This document shows, one piece after another, positions 26,387 to 35,230 of a DNA stretch of 64,000 nucleotides; the stretch's first letter is position 1; the number at the start of each line of letters is the position of its first letter. Made by a program: the position numbers and the translations under genes. Origin of the DNA: Nocardioides marinus (lineage in GTDB: Bacteria; Pseudomonadota; Alphaproteobacteria; Rhodobacterales; Rhodobacteraceae); NCBI GenBank assembly GCA_019801415.1, contig JAHVJD010000002.1, positions 248,001-312,000 of the forward strand, in the 5' to 3' direction. The notes beneath the pieces were generated by a model. The model was not told the DNA's origin. It saw only the letters and a list, made by a program, of their open reading frames with translations, and did no database searches.

Positions 26387-27256
26387 ATGAAAGTTTTAAT
26401 CCTCGGCGGTACCGGCACCATCGGCACCGCCGTCACCCGGGAGCTGTGCCGCCACGGCCACGAGGTGACCGGCCTCAGCCGCTCCAACGCCTCCGACCGC
26501 ACCCTGCGCGGCATGGGCGCGCAACCGCTGCGCGGGGATCTGCGCCAGCCCGGCCTCTGGGCGCGGCAGGTGCAATCGGTGGACGCCGTAATCCAGCTGG
26601 CCGCCACCTTCGACACGGATATCGGGACTGTGGACCGCGCCGCGATGGACGCCGTCCTGCGACAGGCAGCCTTGCGCCCCGAACCGCTGCGGCTGCTATA
26701 TACCGGCGGCTGCTGGCTCTATGGGGCGACCGGCCCACGCGTGGCCGATGAAACCAGCCCGCTGCACCCGATCAAATCCTTTGCCTGGATGCAGGAAAAC
26801 GCAGCCCGGATCCTGGCCGCCCCGGCGGTCTCGGCGGCAGTCATCCACCCGGCCATGGTCTATCATCAAGGCGGCGGCGCCTTTGCAGATTTCCTGGCCG
26901 CCGCCCGCGCGCAGCAACCGTTCGAGATCTGGGGCAGCATCCGCACGCGCTGGCCGCTGGTGCAGCGCGATGATCTGGCGCGCGCCTATCGGCTCCTGCT
27001 CGAGCGGCCAGACCTGACCGGCCATTTCAACGCCAGTGCCGAGGCCGGGGTGCCAGTGGCCGCGGTCACCGAGGAAATCGCGCGCCGTCACGGCCACCCC
27101 GGCGATTATGTGGTGCGCTCGCTCAAACATGTGCTGTTCACCCATGGCGACTGGGCCGAAGGTCCGACACTGGACCAGCAGATGACCTCCGACAAGCTGC
27201 GGCGGTTGACCGGCTGGCAACCCCGGCTGCCCGACTTCCGCACCGCCGCGTTTTAG
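26387..27256 (+). CDS. NAD(P)-binding epimerase/dehydratase-like protein
   Basis: 289-residue extended-SDR-like protein with the dinucleotide loop LILGGTGTIGTAV at 4-16 and IQLAATFDT, but the usual catalytic Y-x3-K is not evident: the equivalent stretch reads SFAWMQENAARI. It may therefore bind NAD(P) without the standard epimerase or reductase chemistry. It stands alone, divergent from phaR and ended by a strong terminator. GGAGAT precedes the ATG. No partner suggests a substrate. Confidence 0.8.
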   Translation: MKVLILGGTGTIGTAVTRELCRHGHEVTGLSRSNASDRTLRGMGAQPLRGDLRQPGLWARQVQSVDAVIQLAATFDTDIGTVDRAAMDAVLRQAALRPEPLRLLYTGGCWLYGATGPRVADETSPLHPIKSFAWMQENAARILAAPAVSAAVIHPAMVYHQGGGAFADFLAAARAQQPFEIWGSIRTRWPLVQRDDLARAYRLLLERPDLTGHFNASAEAGVPVAAVTEEIARRHGHPGDYVVRSLKHVLFTHGDWAEGPTLDQQMTSDKLRRLTGWQPRLPDFRTAAF

Positions 27257-27298
27257 CCAGTGGTTGGTCCGCACCGCGCCGCACAACCCGCAAACGGC

Positions 27299-27328
27299 AA
27301 AAAGGCAGGCCATCAGGCCTGCCTTTTC
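27299..27328. terminator. Bidirectional terminator between epimerase-like gene and phasin gene
   Basis: Perfect stem AGGCAGGCC / GGCCTGCCT with ATCA loop, flanked by AAAA on the left and TTTT on the right, so it works in both directions for the convergent genes. Confidence 0.92.
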
Positions 27329-27395
27329 TCACGGTGTGGTACCTAAGGGAGGAGAGCCGGTACCAGCCCGTGTACGTCCTGTTGTCAGCAGCGGC

Positions 27396-27845
27396 TTACT
27401 TGGCAGCAGCCGATGCTTTCTTCGCGGCGGTGGTCACCTCGGCGGTGGCCTTCTTGACCGCGGCGGAGGCTTCTTCGGAGATATCCTTGCCAGCCGCCAT
27501 CATCAGCTCAACCGTGTCCATCTGGACCTTCTTTGCCACTTCGGCAAAGGCTGCCAGGTTTTCAGCAGCCACTTCGGCGGAAGCCGAAGCAAAGTCGGTT
27601 GCCGACTTGGCGTAGTCAGCCGGGTCTTCCTTGACCTTGGCGACGTCGCTCAGCTTGGCCAGGGTTTCCTTGGTCCACTTGTTGGAGATCTCGGCAGATT
27701 TGCCGGCCGCGTCCAACGCAACAGCGGACAGTTTTTCGTTCAGGGCAGCAGTGTTCTTGAACATGTCTTCCATCGCCTTGGTGTCGACGGGGAATGCGCC
27801 CATGAAGTCTTTCATCATCGCGGTGAAATCTTGGGTCTTTGCCAT
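27396..27845 (-). CDS. phaP: Phasin (PHB granule surface protein)
   Basis: 149-residue phasin-family protein that coats PHB granules. It opens with MAKTQDFTAMMKDFMGAFPVD, is almost entirely helical and amphipathic, lacks cysteine and ends in an Ala/Lys-rich tail (TAAKKASAAAK). It lies downstream of phaC on the same strand but has its own promoter region with two PhaR boxes, matching the known derepression of phasin genes when PHB titrates PhaR. GAGGAAT precedes the ATG. Confidence 0.95.
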   Translation of the reverse strand: MAKTQDFTAMMKDFMGAFPVDTKAMEDMFKNTAALNEKLSAVALDAAGKSAEISNKWTKETLAKLSDVAKVKEDPADYAKSATDFASASAEVAAENLAAFAEVAKKVQMDTVELMMAAGKDISEEASAAVKKATAEVTTAAKKASAAAK

Positions 27846-27903
27846 AGTTCTAATTCCTCAGAAAGCTGCGGCAGGACCATCCTGCGCTCTTCAGCATGAC
27901 CTG

Positions 27904-27957
27904 AATATCGTTTCTGCAGCGCAGCATTTCAAGATTTTTCTTGCTGCGCTGCAGAAA
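27904..27957 (-). promoter_or_regulatory. phaP promoter with twin PhaR operators
   Basis: Long perfect inverted repeat: 16 bases at 27911-27926 (TTTCTGCAGCGCAGCA) pair with 27942-27957. Each arm contains the known PhaR box CTGC-N3-GCAG (27914-27924 and 27944-27954). On the minus strand TTGAAA (complement at 27927-27932) and GATATT (27904-27909) form a promoter with a 17-base spacer that encloses one box exactly; the other box lies upstream of -35. This explains repression by PhaR. Confidence 0.85.
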
Positions 27958-27978
27958 AAAATCGCAAATCCGGGCAAA

Positions 27979-29784
27979 TCAACGGTTTGCCTTGACCCTC
28001 ACATAGGTTCCCGGCGCCGGTGCCAAGGGTTCAAGGCCCGACTCACCCACCTCACGGGCGGGCACCTGCTTGCCGGAACGGGGCTTCAGCCAGGCTTGCC
28101 AGCGGGGCCACCAGGAGCCCTCGTGGAACTCCGCGCCCGCCATCCAGGCATCGCTGTCCCCTTTCAGATCCGGGTTGGTGTAATGGCCGTACTTCTTTTT
28201 GCTGGGCGGATTGACGATGCCCGCGATATGCCCGGATTGCGACACGACGAAGGTCTTGCTGCGCGATCCCATCTGCTGCACGCCGCGATAGCAGTCCTTC
28301 CACCGCGCGATATGGTCGGTCTCGCAGGTGATGGCCATCAAGGGAACCTCCACGTCGCGCAGGCGCAGGCGATGGCCCAGCAGCTCGAAACCCTCACCGG
28401 CGAATTCGTTGCGCTGACACAGGCCGCGCAGGTACTGCATCGCCATGCGCCCCGGCAGGTTGGCGCCATCGCCATTCCAGTACAAGAGATCAAAGGCGGG
28501 CGGTGTCTCCCCCATCATGTAGCTTTTCACCGCAGGTCCATAGATCAGGTCCTTGGAGCGCAGGAAGGACATCGTACGCCCGATCACCCAGGACCGCAGC
28601 AACCCGTCCTCGGCCACCTGCGCCTCGATCCCATCAACGAAATCATCCTGCAGGAAGGGGGTAAATTCGCCCTGATCCCCGAAATCCGTGAGCGTGGTAA
28701 AGAAGGTTGCCGATTTCACCGATTTGTCGCCGCGCTGTTTCAGCAGCGACAGCGTCAGCGCCAGCGTAGTCCCCGCGATACAATATCCCACCGCGTTCAC
28801 CTGGCTGACGCCACAGATCTCCTTGGCCGTCTCGATGGCGGTCAGGAATCCCTCCTGGATGTAATCCTCCATGCCGATCTCGGCATGGCTTTCATCCGCG
28901 TTGACCCAGGAGACGACGAACAAGGTATAGCCCTGGTCCACCACCCACTTGATCAGGCTGTTCTGCGCCTTCAGATCGAGGATGTAATACTTGTTGATCC
29001 ATGGCGGGAACAGCACGATCGGTGTTTCATGCACCGTTTCGGTGGTGGGCGTGTACTGGATCAGTTCCATCAGGCGGTTGCGATAGATCACCTCGCCCGG
29101 GGTGGTCGCGATGTTGCCCCCCAGCTCAAAGGCGCTTTCATCCGCCAGCCGGACCACCAGCTCGCCATTGTTGGCCTCAAGATCCGAGACCAGGTTTTCC
29201 AGCCCGTCGATGAGCGACTGGCCCTCCGTTTCCACCGCCCGCTCCAGCGCGTCCGGGTTGGTCGGCAGAAAATTGGTGGGCGCCATCATTTCGATGATCT
29301 GGTCGGCGAAATACGCAAGACGCTTCTTGTCGGTCTCCTCCAGCTCCACCGCTTCCTGCACCGCATTGCGGATGGTTTCCGCGTTGGTCAGGTACTGCTG
29401 CTTGACGAAGTGGAAGTAGGGGTTGTTGTCCCACAGAGGGTTGGCGAAACGGCGATCCCTGTCGTTGTCCTGCGCTTCACCGCCATCCGGCGGGGCCGTC
29501 AATGCCTGCTGGGCTTCGGCAAAATTCAGCACAGATTTTCCCCAAAAGGCGATCTGCTGCTCCAGAAGCTTGGCGGGATTTTGCATGATCTGCGACCAGT
29601 AGGCGGTTGCTGCACGTGCATAAAGCTCCTGATTCGGACCGTCGAGCGCCGGGTTGTGCGGCACCTTCTGCGCCATGACATCGGCCAGCCGCTTACTTAA
29701 CTCCTCCACGCGGGCCATGTTTTTCGCAAGCTTTTCAATGCTCTCGGAATTGGCTGCCTTGGATAATCCGTCACCAGTTGTCAT
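27979..29784 (-). CDS. phaC: Class I poly(3-hydroxyalkanoate) synthase
   Basis: 601-residue PHA synthase that polymerises (R)-3-hydroxybutyryl-CoA at the granule surface. The lipase-like box is AVGYCIAGT with nucleophile Cys335; ETDHIARW and SQSGHIAGIVNPP supply the Asp and His regions. The N-terminal domain is longer and charged, as usual for class I. It is divergent from phaZ, whose start is about 130 bases away, with a palindromic PhaR site between them. No phaA or phaB thiolase/reductase gene is present in the window. The ATG at 29782-29784 begins MTTGDGLSKA. Confidence 0.96.
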   Translation of the reverse strand: MTTGDGLSKAANSESIEKLAKNMARVEELSKRLADVMAQKVPHNPALDGPNQELYARAATAYWSQIMQNPAKLLEQQIAFWGKSVLNFAEAQQALTAPPDGGEAQDNDRDRRFANPLWDNNPYFHFVKQQYLTNAETIRNAVQEAVELEETDKKRLAYFADQIIEMMAPTNFLPTNPDALERAVETEGQSLIDGLENLVSDLEANNGELVVRLADESAFELGGNIATTPGEVIYRNRLMELIQYTPTTETVHETPIVLFPPWINKYYILDLKAQNSLIKWVVDQGYTLFVVSWVNADESHAEIGMEDYIQEGFLTAIETAKEICGVSQVNAVGYCIAGTTLALTLSLLKQRGDKSVKSATFFTTLTDFGDQGEFTPFLQDDFVDGIEAQVAEDGLLRSWVIGRTMSFLRSKDLIYGPAVKSYMMGETPPAFDLLYWNGDGANLPGRMAMQYLRGLCQRNEFAGEGFELLGHRLRLRDVEVPLMAITCETDHIARWKDCYRGVQQMGSRSKTFVVSQSGHIAGIVNPPSKKKYGHYTNPDLKGDSDAWMAGAEFHEGSWWPRWQAWLKPRSGKQVPAREVGESGLEPLAPAPGTYVRVKANR

Positions 29785-29821
29785 ATAAAAGAATCCCTCA
29801 TAGGCTTTCTGCTATGCAGAA
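29778..29821 (+). promoter_or_regulatory. PhaR operator and candidate promoter between phaC and phaZ
   Basis: Fifteen-base palindrome TTCTGC-TAT-GCAGAA at 29807-29821 contains a perfect CTGC-N3-GCAG PhaR box. On the plus strand TTGTCA (29778-29783), 17 bases, TAGGCT (29801-29806) form a candidate phaZ promoter whose start site would fall in the palindrome. The box also lies in the 5' region of phaC, so PhaR could affect both genes. Confidence 0.7.
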
Positions 29822-29915
29822 TAAGCATCTGCACTTCTTGGGGCAAAGCGGCGAAAGGTCCGGTGTTCCGAAGTGTCCAGATCCCGACGCCAGGGCAGAG
29901 CCGAAGGAGCCCCGC

Positions 29916-31202
29916 ATGCGCTACATGATGACCTACGACCTGATGGAAACGGTCCGGAACACCAACCAATGGCTGGGCGCTACCGCCCTCTCCATGGCAT
30001 CGTACCCGGTCTTCTCCGCCTTGCCAAATCCGGCCCTCAGCTGGATGGCCGCCTGGGGCGAGGTGACCGAACGGACCTACCAACGCATGGTCGTGAAACC
30101 CGATTGGGGTATCCGCACCTTCACCTGCGAGGACGGCAAGGACCATCTGGTCGACATCGTCACCGTTGTTGAACGCCCGTTCGGCGACCTCATCCATTTC
30201 AAGGTCAACGACCGCGAGGAACAGCCGCGCAAGGTGCTGCTTGTTGCCCCGATGTCCGGCCATTACGCCACCCTCCTGCGCTCCACCGTGCAAAGCCTGA
30301 TCGTCAATTGTGAAGTCTACGTGACGGACTGGCACAATGCCCGCGATATTCCTGTTTCCGCAGGAAAATTCGACGTGGAGGATTATACGCTCTACCTTGC
30401 CGACTTCATGCGGGAGCTGGGTCCCGACTGCCACGTGGTGGCGGTCTGTCAGCCGGCGCCGCTGACCCTTGCCGCCACCGCCTACCTGGCGGAACAGGAC
30501 CCCACGGCGCAGCCCAGCTCGCTGACGCTGATCGGAGGCCCGGTGGATCCCGACGCCACCCCCACCGAAGTCACCGATTTCGGCCGCCGGGTGACCATGG
30601 GCCAGCTCGAGGAAACCATGATCCAGCGGGTCGGCTTCAAGTACAAGGGCGTCGGCCGCAAGGTCTACCCCGGTCTGCTGCAACTGGCCTCCTTCATGTC
30701 GATGAACGGTGAGCGTCACTCCAAGGCGTTCATGGATCAGATCCAGCGCGTATCGCGCGGCGAGGCGTCGGACCACGATGCCCACAACCGGTTTTACGAC
30801 GAGTATCTCGCCGTCATGGACATGACGGCCGAATTCTACCTGTCGACGGTCGAACGGATCTTCAAGAACCGCGAGATCGCCCGCAACGAATTTGTCGTCG
30901 CCGGTCACAAGATCGACATCGGCAAGATCACCGATGTGGCCGTGAAAACCGTCGAAGGCGCCAATGATGACATCTCGGCGCCCGGCCAGTGCATCGCGGC
31001 CCTCGATCTCTGCACCGGACTGCCCGAAAGCAAGAAGGCCAGCCATGTCGAGCCCGGCGCGGGCCATTACGGCATCTTCGCGGGCCGCAGCTGGCGCGAC
31101 AACATCCGGCCGCTGGTGATTGATTTCATGAACGAAAACAGCCGTCGCCCGGTCGCGAAGAACACCTCGCGCAAACCCGCGCGCAAACCCACTCCGGCCT
31201 GA
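29916..31202 (+). CDS. phaZ: Intracellular polyhydroxybutyrate depolymerase
   Basis: 428-residue intracellular PHB depolymerase that releases hydroxybutyrate from native granules. It is of the short-lipase-box-less PhaZ1 type, with the nucleophile Cys178 in VAVCQPAPLTLAA and the C-terminal His in VEPGAGHYGIF. The C-terminus is strongly basic (KNTSRKPARKPTPA). The frame is open upstream to 29778, but the ATG at 29916 follows GAAGGAG seven bases earlier and gives the family N-terminus MRYMMTYDLMET. Divergent from phaC with a shared PhaR site. Confidence 0.95.
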   Translation: MRYMMTYDLMETVRNTNQWLGATALSMASYPVFSALPNPALSWMAAWGEVTERTYQRMVVKPDWGIRTFTCEDGKDHLVDIVTVVERPFGDLIHFKVNDREEQPRKVLLVAPMSGHYATLLRSTVQSLIVNCEVYVTDWHNARDIPVSAGKFDVEDYTLYLADFMRELGPDCHVVAVCQPAPLTLAATAYLAEQDPTAQPSSLTLIGGPVDPDATPTEVTDFGRRVTMGQLEETMIQRVGFKYKGVGRKVYPGLLQLASFMSMNGERHSKAFMDQIQRVSRGEASDHDAHNRFYDEYLAVMDMTAEFYLSTVERIFKNREIARNEFVVAGHKIDIGKITDVAVKTVEGANDDISAPGQCIAALDLCTGLPESKKASHVEPGAGHYGIFAGRSWRDNIRPLVIDFMNENSRRPVAKNTSRKPARKPTPA

Positions 31203-31206
31203 TCGG

Positions 31207-31785
31207 ATGGCAGGGCCACAGGCATTCGCCTGCACCTGCGGCGCACTGCGGGGGGAGGTCTCGGAGGCCGGGATCAAGACCGGCCTGCGGCTGGTCTGCC
31301 ACTGCGCCGACTGTCGCGCCAACGAGCTGTACCACGGCCAGCCCGACCCGGCACCGGACCCGGTGGAGCTGTTCCAGCTGGCCCCTCACAGCATCACCAT
31401 CTCCCACGGCGCAGAGCATCTGCGGGCGATCCGGCTGGGGCCGCGCGGCCCGTTGCGCTGGTATGCCGCCTGCTGCGGCACGCCCTTTGCCAACACACTC
31501 TCCCGGCCCGGCCTGCCCTTTGCAGGGATGCGCGCCGATCTCTTTCAGGACAAAACCGCTCTGGGCAAGATCCGCGCCCGGGCCTTCATACCGTCCACCG
31601 TGCCCGGCAAGCCCCCCAGGACGAAGGGCGGCGGTGCGATGGCCTGGGGCATTCTCAGCCGCATGATCGCGTCGCGCCTCTCGGGGCGCCGGAAGGAGAC
31701 ACCCTTTTTCGACGCGGTCACCGGTCGCCCCGTGGCCGAGCCGGAATTGATCAGCAAGTCACGCCGCGCCGCGCTCTACCCGTAG
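31207..31785 (+). CDS. DUF6151 / GFA-like zinc-motif protein
   Basis: 192-residue protein resembling glutathione-dependent formaldehyde-activating (GFA/CENP-V fold) proteins; the best fit I can name is DUF6151. CTCGALRGEV and LVCHCADC carry the paired cysteines (Cys-x-Cys and CxxC spacing) expected to bind zinc, and YAACCGTPFANT is the third Cys cluster. The start lies four bases after the phaZ stop, so it is likely cotranscribed with phaZ. The last 10 bases overlap the end of the convergent hydrolase gene. No substrate is known. Confidence 0.75.
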   Translation: MAGPQAFACTCGALRGEVSEAGIKTGLRLVCHCADCRANELYHGQPDPAPDPVELFQLAPHSITISHGAEHLRAIRLGPRGPLRWYAACCGTPFANTLSRPGLPFAGMRADLFQDKTALGKIRARAFIPSTVPGKPPRTKGGGAMAWGILSRMIASRLSGRRKETPFFDAVTGRPVAEPELISKSRRAALYP

Positions 31786-32570
31786 GCACCGGCAGCACCG
31801 GCCCCGGAGCGCGCGTCGGACACGATCACCGGACGTGGCATCTCGGCACGGTTCGGCATCGCCAGCCAATGCAACAAGGCCCGGTTCACGACCGCCGGCT
31901 GCTCCAGCAGTGGCAGATGCCCGGCATTCTCGACCACCTCCAGTCGGCCCTGCGGCATCATCTGCGCCAGCAACTCGTGCTTGCACACCGGCGCCAGCGG
32001 ATCTTCGGCACCGCACAGCGCCAGGGCAGGCACGTGGATCCGCCGCAAAACCGCCTGTTGATCCGGGCGCCGCTGCATCAGCCGCGCCTGCGTCACGAAC
32101 AGTTCCGGCCCCAGCGCCAGCGCCATCTGCAACCACCGGTCATGGATCTCCTGCCGCCGCGGTCCCGGTGCCAGCGCCTCCAACGGCATGAGCGCGGGCA
32201 GCACGTCCGCCAGTCGCCCCGCCCGGGCCGCCACGATCTGCGGTTCGCGATCCGCGGCCTGCAAGGGGGTATCTGCCAACGGGCTGACGGCCATGAGACA
32301 CAGGCGGCTGATCCGCTGCGGCGCACGCCGGATCAGCTCCAGCGCCACAACGCCCCCCATGCCATAGCCGACCAGCGCAAACCGTGGCGGCAGGTGGCCA
32401 AGCATCCGCTCGGCGATCTCCGCCACCGTACTGCCGCCCGCCAATGGCAGGACCATCACCGGCATGCTGCCCGAAAAGGTTCGGATCTGTTCCTCGAAAA
32501 TCCGCCCGTCGCACATCATGCCCGGCAACAGAACCAGGGGTTCGCGACACGGCTGCTCTTTTTCAGGCAT
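31776..32570 (-). CDS. Alpha/beta-hydrolase-fold protein with Gly at the nucleophile position
   Basis: 264-residue alpha/beta hydrolase fold: LLPGMMCDGRIF oxyanion region, ALCGAEDPLAP (acid) and ENAGHLPLLEQP (catalytic-type His). At the nucleophile elbow the sequence is LVGYGMGGVVA, so residue 70 is Gly where Ser, Cys or Asp is expected (codon GGC). It may be catalytically inactive or a binding protein. The C-terminal tail past NRAEMPRPV is unusual and low-complexity. It overlaps the convergent DUF6151-like gene by ten bases. Confidence 0.82.
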   Translation of the reverse strand: MPEKEQPCREPLVLLPGMMCDGRIFEEQIRTFSGSMPVMVLPLAGGSTVAEIAERMLGHLPPRFALVGYGMGGVVALELIRRAPQRISRLCLMAVSPLADTPLQAADREPQIVAARAGRLADVLPALMPLEALAPGPRRQEIHDRWLQMALALGPELFVTQARLMQRRPDQQAVLRRIHVPALALCGAEDPLAPVCKHELLAQMMPQGRLEVVENAGHLPLLEQPAVVNRALLHWLAMPNRAEMPRPVIVSDARSGAGAAGAYG

Positions 32571-32691
32571 TTGCTGCCCTCACGGTTTGCCCTCCACCCG
32601 TCCTGAAACTGTGCAAGGCGCACCGCATCGGTTCAAGGAAAACCATGACACGGGGAAAACTTTCGTTCCGCCTGCCACCCTGCGGCCACGG

Positions 32692-33117
32692 TCAATAGCC
32701 GTTCCAGCGAAACGCCCCTTCGGGTGACAACGCGGAGAACGGGTTGAAGGCGATTTCCCACAGGTGCCCATCGGGGCTGCGGAAGTAGCCATGATGCCCG
32801 CCCCAGAACACATCCTGCGCCGGTTTCAGGATCTCGGCCCCGGCGGATTCGGCAGCCGCGAGCAGCTCCGCCACCTCTTCCTTGCTGCGGGTGTTGTGAC
32901 CCAGGGAAACGGCCCCAGTGCCGAGGGTGTCTTCCGGCAGGCCGATGTCCGCCGCCAAGGCGGCCAAGGGATACAGGCCCAGCGTCTGCGAAATCAGGTC
33001 AAAGGCGATCACCCCGTCCGGGCTCTCGGCCCGCCGCCAGCCCAGCGCCTCGTAAAACGCAGCCGCCTTTTCCACATCCGGCACCCCCAGGGTGATCAGG
33101 CTGATACGCTGTTCCAT
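32692..33117 (-). CDS. VOC-family (glyoxalase/bleomycin resistance fold) protein
   Basis: 141-residue vicinal-oxygen-chelate protein. The first beta-alpha-beta module starts SLITLGVPDVEKAAAFYEALGW and the second has DVFWGGHHGYFRSPDGHLWEIAFNP with a metal-ligand-type Glu in WEIAFNP. Such proteins are lyases, dioxygenases or antibiotic-binding proteins; the substrate is not indicated. It lies about 46 bases upstream of nothing in its own direction, and may be transcribed with the alpha/beta hydrolase that precedes it on the same strand. Confidence 0.88.
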   Translation of the reverse strand: MEQRISLITLGVPDVEKAAAFYEALGWRRAESPDGVIAFDLISQTLGLYPLAALAADIGLPEDTLGTGAVSLGHNTRSKEEVAELLAAAESAGAEILKPAQDVFWGGHHGYFRSPDGHLWEIAFNPFSALSPEGAFRWNGY

Positions 33118-33163
33118 CGCCTCTGTCCTCCGCGTCTGCGCTTGTCACGAATGAAAGCCGCCC

Positions 33164-33913
33164 TCAGGCCGCTCTCAGTACATCCAGCACCGCATCCTCG
33201 ATCATCTTCAGGCAGGCCTCGTCCGAGAAGCGGTGATCGGCATCCTTGACCAGGGTCAACCGCATGTCCGGGCAGGTTGCATGATCCATCAGTCGCAGCG
33301 CGGTTTCGGTCGACACCGCGGTGTCGGCAGTGCCCTGCAGGCAGCGCACCTTGAACGGCAGGAACAGCGGCGAGCGCAGCACCAGCCGCTTGCGCCCGTC
33401 TTCGATCATCCGCTTGGAGATGTGATAGGGCTCCATGTAATCACTCGGCAGTTCGACATAGCCGCGGCTGTCCAGCTCGGCCTTCTGGGCGTCACTGAAA
33501 TTGGCCCAATAGCCATCCTCGGTGAAGTCCGGTGCGGCGGCGATGGTCACCATGCCCTTGATCCGCTCGGGCATCTCCCGCGCCAGCAGCAGCGCCTGCC
33601 AGCCGCCCATGGACGATCCCACCGGCACGATTTCCCCCTCGGTCAGCTCCTGAACCGCGGCCAGCGTGTCCTCGTGCCAGTCGCCGATGCAGCCGTCTTC
33701 GAACCGGCACGAGCTTTCGCCGTGGCCGGAATAGTCGAACCGCAGGAACGCCTGACCGCGTGCCTTGGCCCAGGCCTCCAGATGCACAGCCTTGGTGCCT
33801 TCCATGTCGGACTTCAACCCGCCGAGGAACACGACACAGGGCCCCTGCCCCTCGGTCTTGTGATAGGCAATCCGGCGTCCCTGCGCGGTCTCCAGAAACT
33901 CTGTGGCGGGCAT
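33164..33913 (-). CDS. Alpha/beta hydrolase, ABHD10-like
   Basis: 249-residue serine hydrolase resembling the ABHD10/acyl-protein thioesterase-like group. FLGGLKSDMEGTKA forms the oxyanion loop, RFDYSGHGES is typical of this group, the nucleophile is Ser101 in VGSSMGGWQA, and VKDADHRFSDE carries the His. The open frame reaches 34003, but the ATG at 33911-33913 has AGGAG 10 bases upstream and gives the family N-terminus. It is divergent from the DUF4105 gene. Substrate unknown; an acyl ester or thioester is expected. Confidence 0.88.
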   Translation of the reverse strand: MPATEFLETAQGRRIAYHKTEGQGPCVVFLGGLKSDMEGTKAVHLEAWAKARGQAFLRFDYSGHGESSCRFEDGCIGDWHEDTLAAVQELTEGEIVPVGSSMGGWQALLLAREMPERIKGMVTIAAAPDFTEDGYWANFSDAQKAELDSRGYVELPSDYMEPYHISKRMIEDGRKRLVLRSPLFLPFKVRCLQGTADTAVSTETALRLMDHATCPDMRLTLVKDADHRFSDEACLKMIEDAVLDVLRAA

Positions 33914-34046
33914 GTCTGTGATCTCCTGTCGTTTACACCAGATGTGGCACGCTCGCGCCTGCTCGGCAAGCCGCACCACGCATCGCTTGCATGCCCCCTG
34001 CAACCCTCCTTATGGTCCGCGCAAAATTGCACAAGGGATCTAGGGC

Positions 34047-35066
34047 ATGTTCAGGATCATCAAGGCCATCGTCATTGCCGCTGTCGCCCTCGCGGTGGCG
34101 CTGGCCACCGCCTGGGGCGCCATGGCGCTGTGGTATCGACTGCCCCTGGACGACGTGTGGCGCTGGCTCCTGGCGGGGGGCTTTGCGCTGCTGGGCCTGT
34201 TGGTGATCCTGACCCTGCGGCGGCGTTCGGCGCTCAGGGGGCTCACCACATTTGCACTGGCACTGGCAGCGGTCATCCTGTGGTGGTCCAGCCTCACCCC
34301 GCCCGCCACCGGGAACTGGGCACCGGATGTGGCGCGCCAGGTCACCGGAACCGTCGAGGGCAACCAGTTGACCCTGACCAACGTGCGCAACTTCTCCTGG
34401 CAAACGCCCGAGGAGTTTACCGCAGCCTGGGAGACCCGCAGCTATGACCTTGACCGGATCGAAACCGTTGATCTGTTCATGTCCTACTGGGCCGGGCCGC
34501 AGATGGCCCATATGATCGTCAGCTTCGGCTTCAAGGGCGGCGAGCATGTCGCCTGGTCCGCCGAGGTGCGGCGCAAGGAGGGCGGCGGCTTCTCCCCGAT
34601 TGCGGATATGTTCAAATCCAACACCCTGGTGCTGATTGCCGCCGACGAGCGCGACGTGGTGGCAACCCGCACCAACGCACGCGGCGAGAACGTGCAACTG
34701 TTCCGCATCAATGTCAGCCCCGAGACCGCCCGCACCCTGCTGTTGGAATACGTCGATGCCGCCAACACGCTGGCGGCGCAGCCACAGTGGTACAATTCGC
34801 TGACCGCCAACTGTTCCTCGGTGGTTATGGGGTTGATCCGCCGCTTTGCCCCGGACGTACCACTGGACTGGCGGTTGCTGGCCAACGGCTACCTGCCCGA
34901 TTACGCATGGGAACAGGGTGTTCTGGACCAGAGCTACAGCGTCGAGGAACTGCGCGCCCTCGGCAGCATCACCCCGATCGCGCAGGCCCACGGGGTGACC
35001 CCCGACTATTCCGCGGTGATCCGCGACGGGGTGCCCGCCCCGGTACTGGATAACGTCGGCAGCTGA
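34047..35066 (+). CDS. DUF4105 membrane-anchored protein
   Basis: 339-residue protein with two N-terminal transmembrane segments ([20 protein letters not shown] and [15 protein letters not shown], then [15 protein letters not shown]) and a periplasmic DUF4105 domain: [31 protein letters not shown] and a [10 protein letters not shown] motif whose Cys/His pattern resembles papain-like peptidases. DUF4105 is related to the Lnb N-terminal periplasmic domain. Role unknown. It precedes thrS by about 165 bases. Confidence 0.82.
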   Translation: MFRIIKAIVIAAVALAVALATAWGAMALWYRLPLDDVWRWLLAGGFALLGLLVILTLRRRSALRGLTTFALALAAVILWWSSLTPPATGNWAPDVARQVTGTVEGNQLTLTNVRNFSWQTPEEFTAAWETRSYDLDRIETVDLFMSYWAGPQMAHMIVSFGFKGGEHVAWSAEVRRKEGGGFSPIADMFKSNTLVLIAADERDVVATRTNARGENVQLFRINVSPETARTLLLEYVDAANTLAAQPQWYNSLTANCSSVVMGLIRRFAPDVPLDWRLLANGYLPDYAWEQGVLDQSYSVEELRALGSITPIAQAHGVTPDYSAVIRDGVPAPVLDNVGS

Positions 35067-35230
35067 CCGGCGGCCAGGCTGTTATCGCAGCGGGAAAAAT
35101 ACGCCGGGGGGCCACAGGCAGCGCCCCGGCCGTCTTGACACCCCGCGCCTTGCCTGCCAAATCGGGCGGACACCATAACCCGCAACCGGGCGTTCTGTGG
35201 GCGCCAAACCGACGAGGAGCAGCCAGCAGC

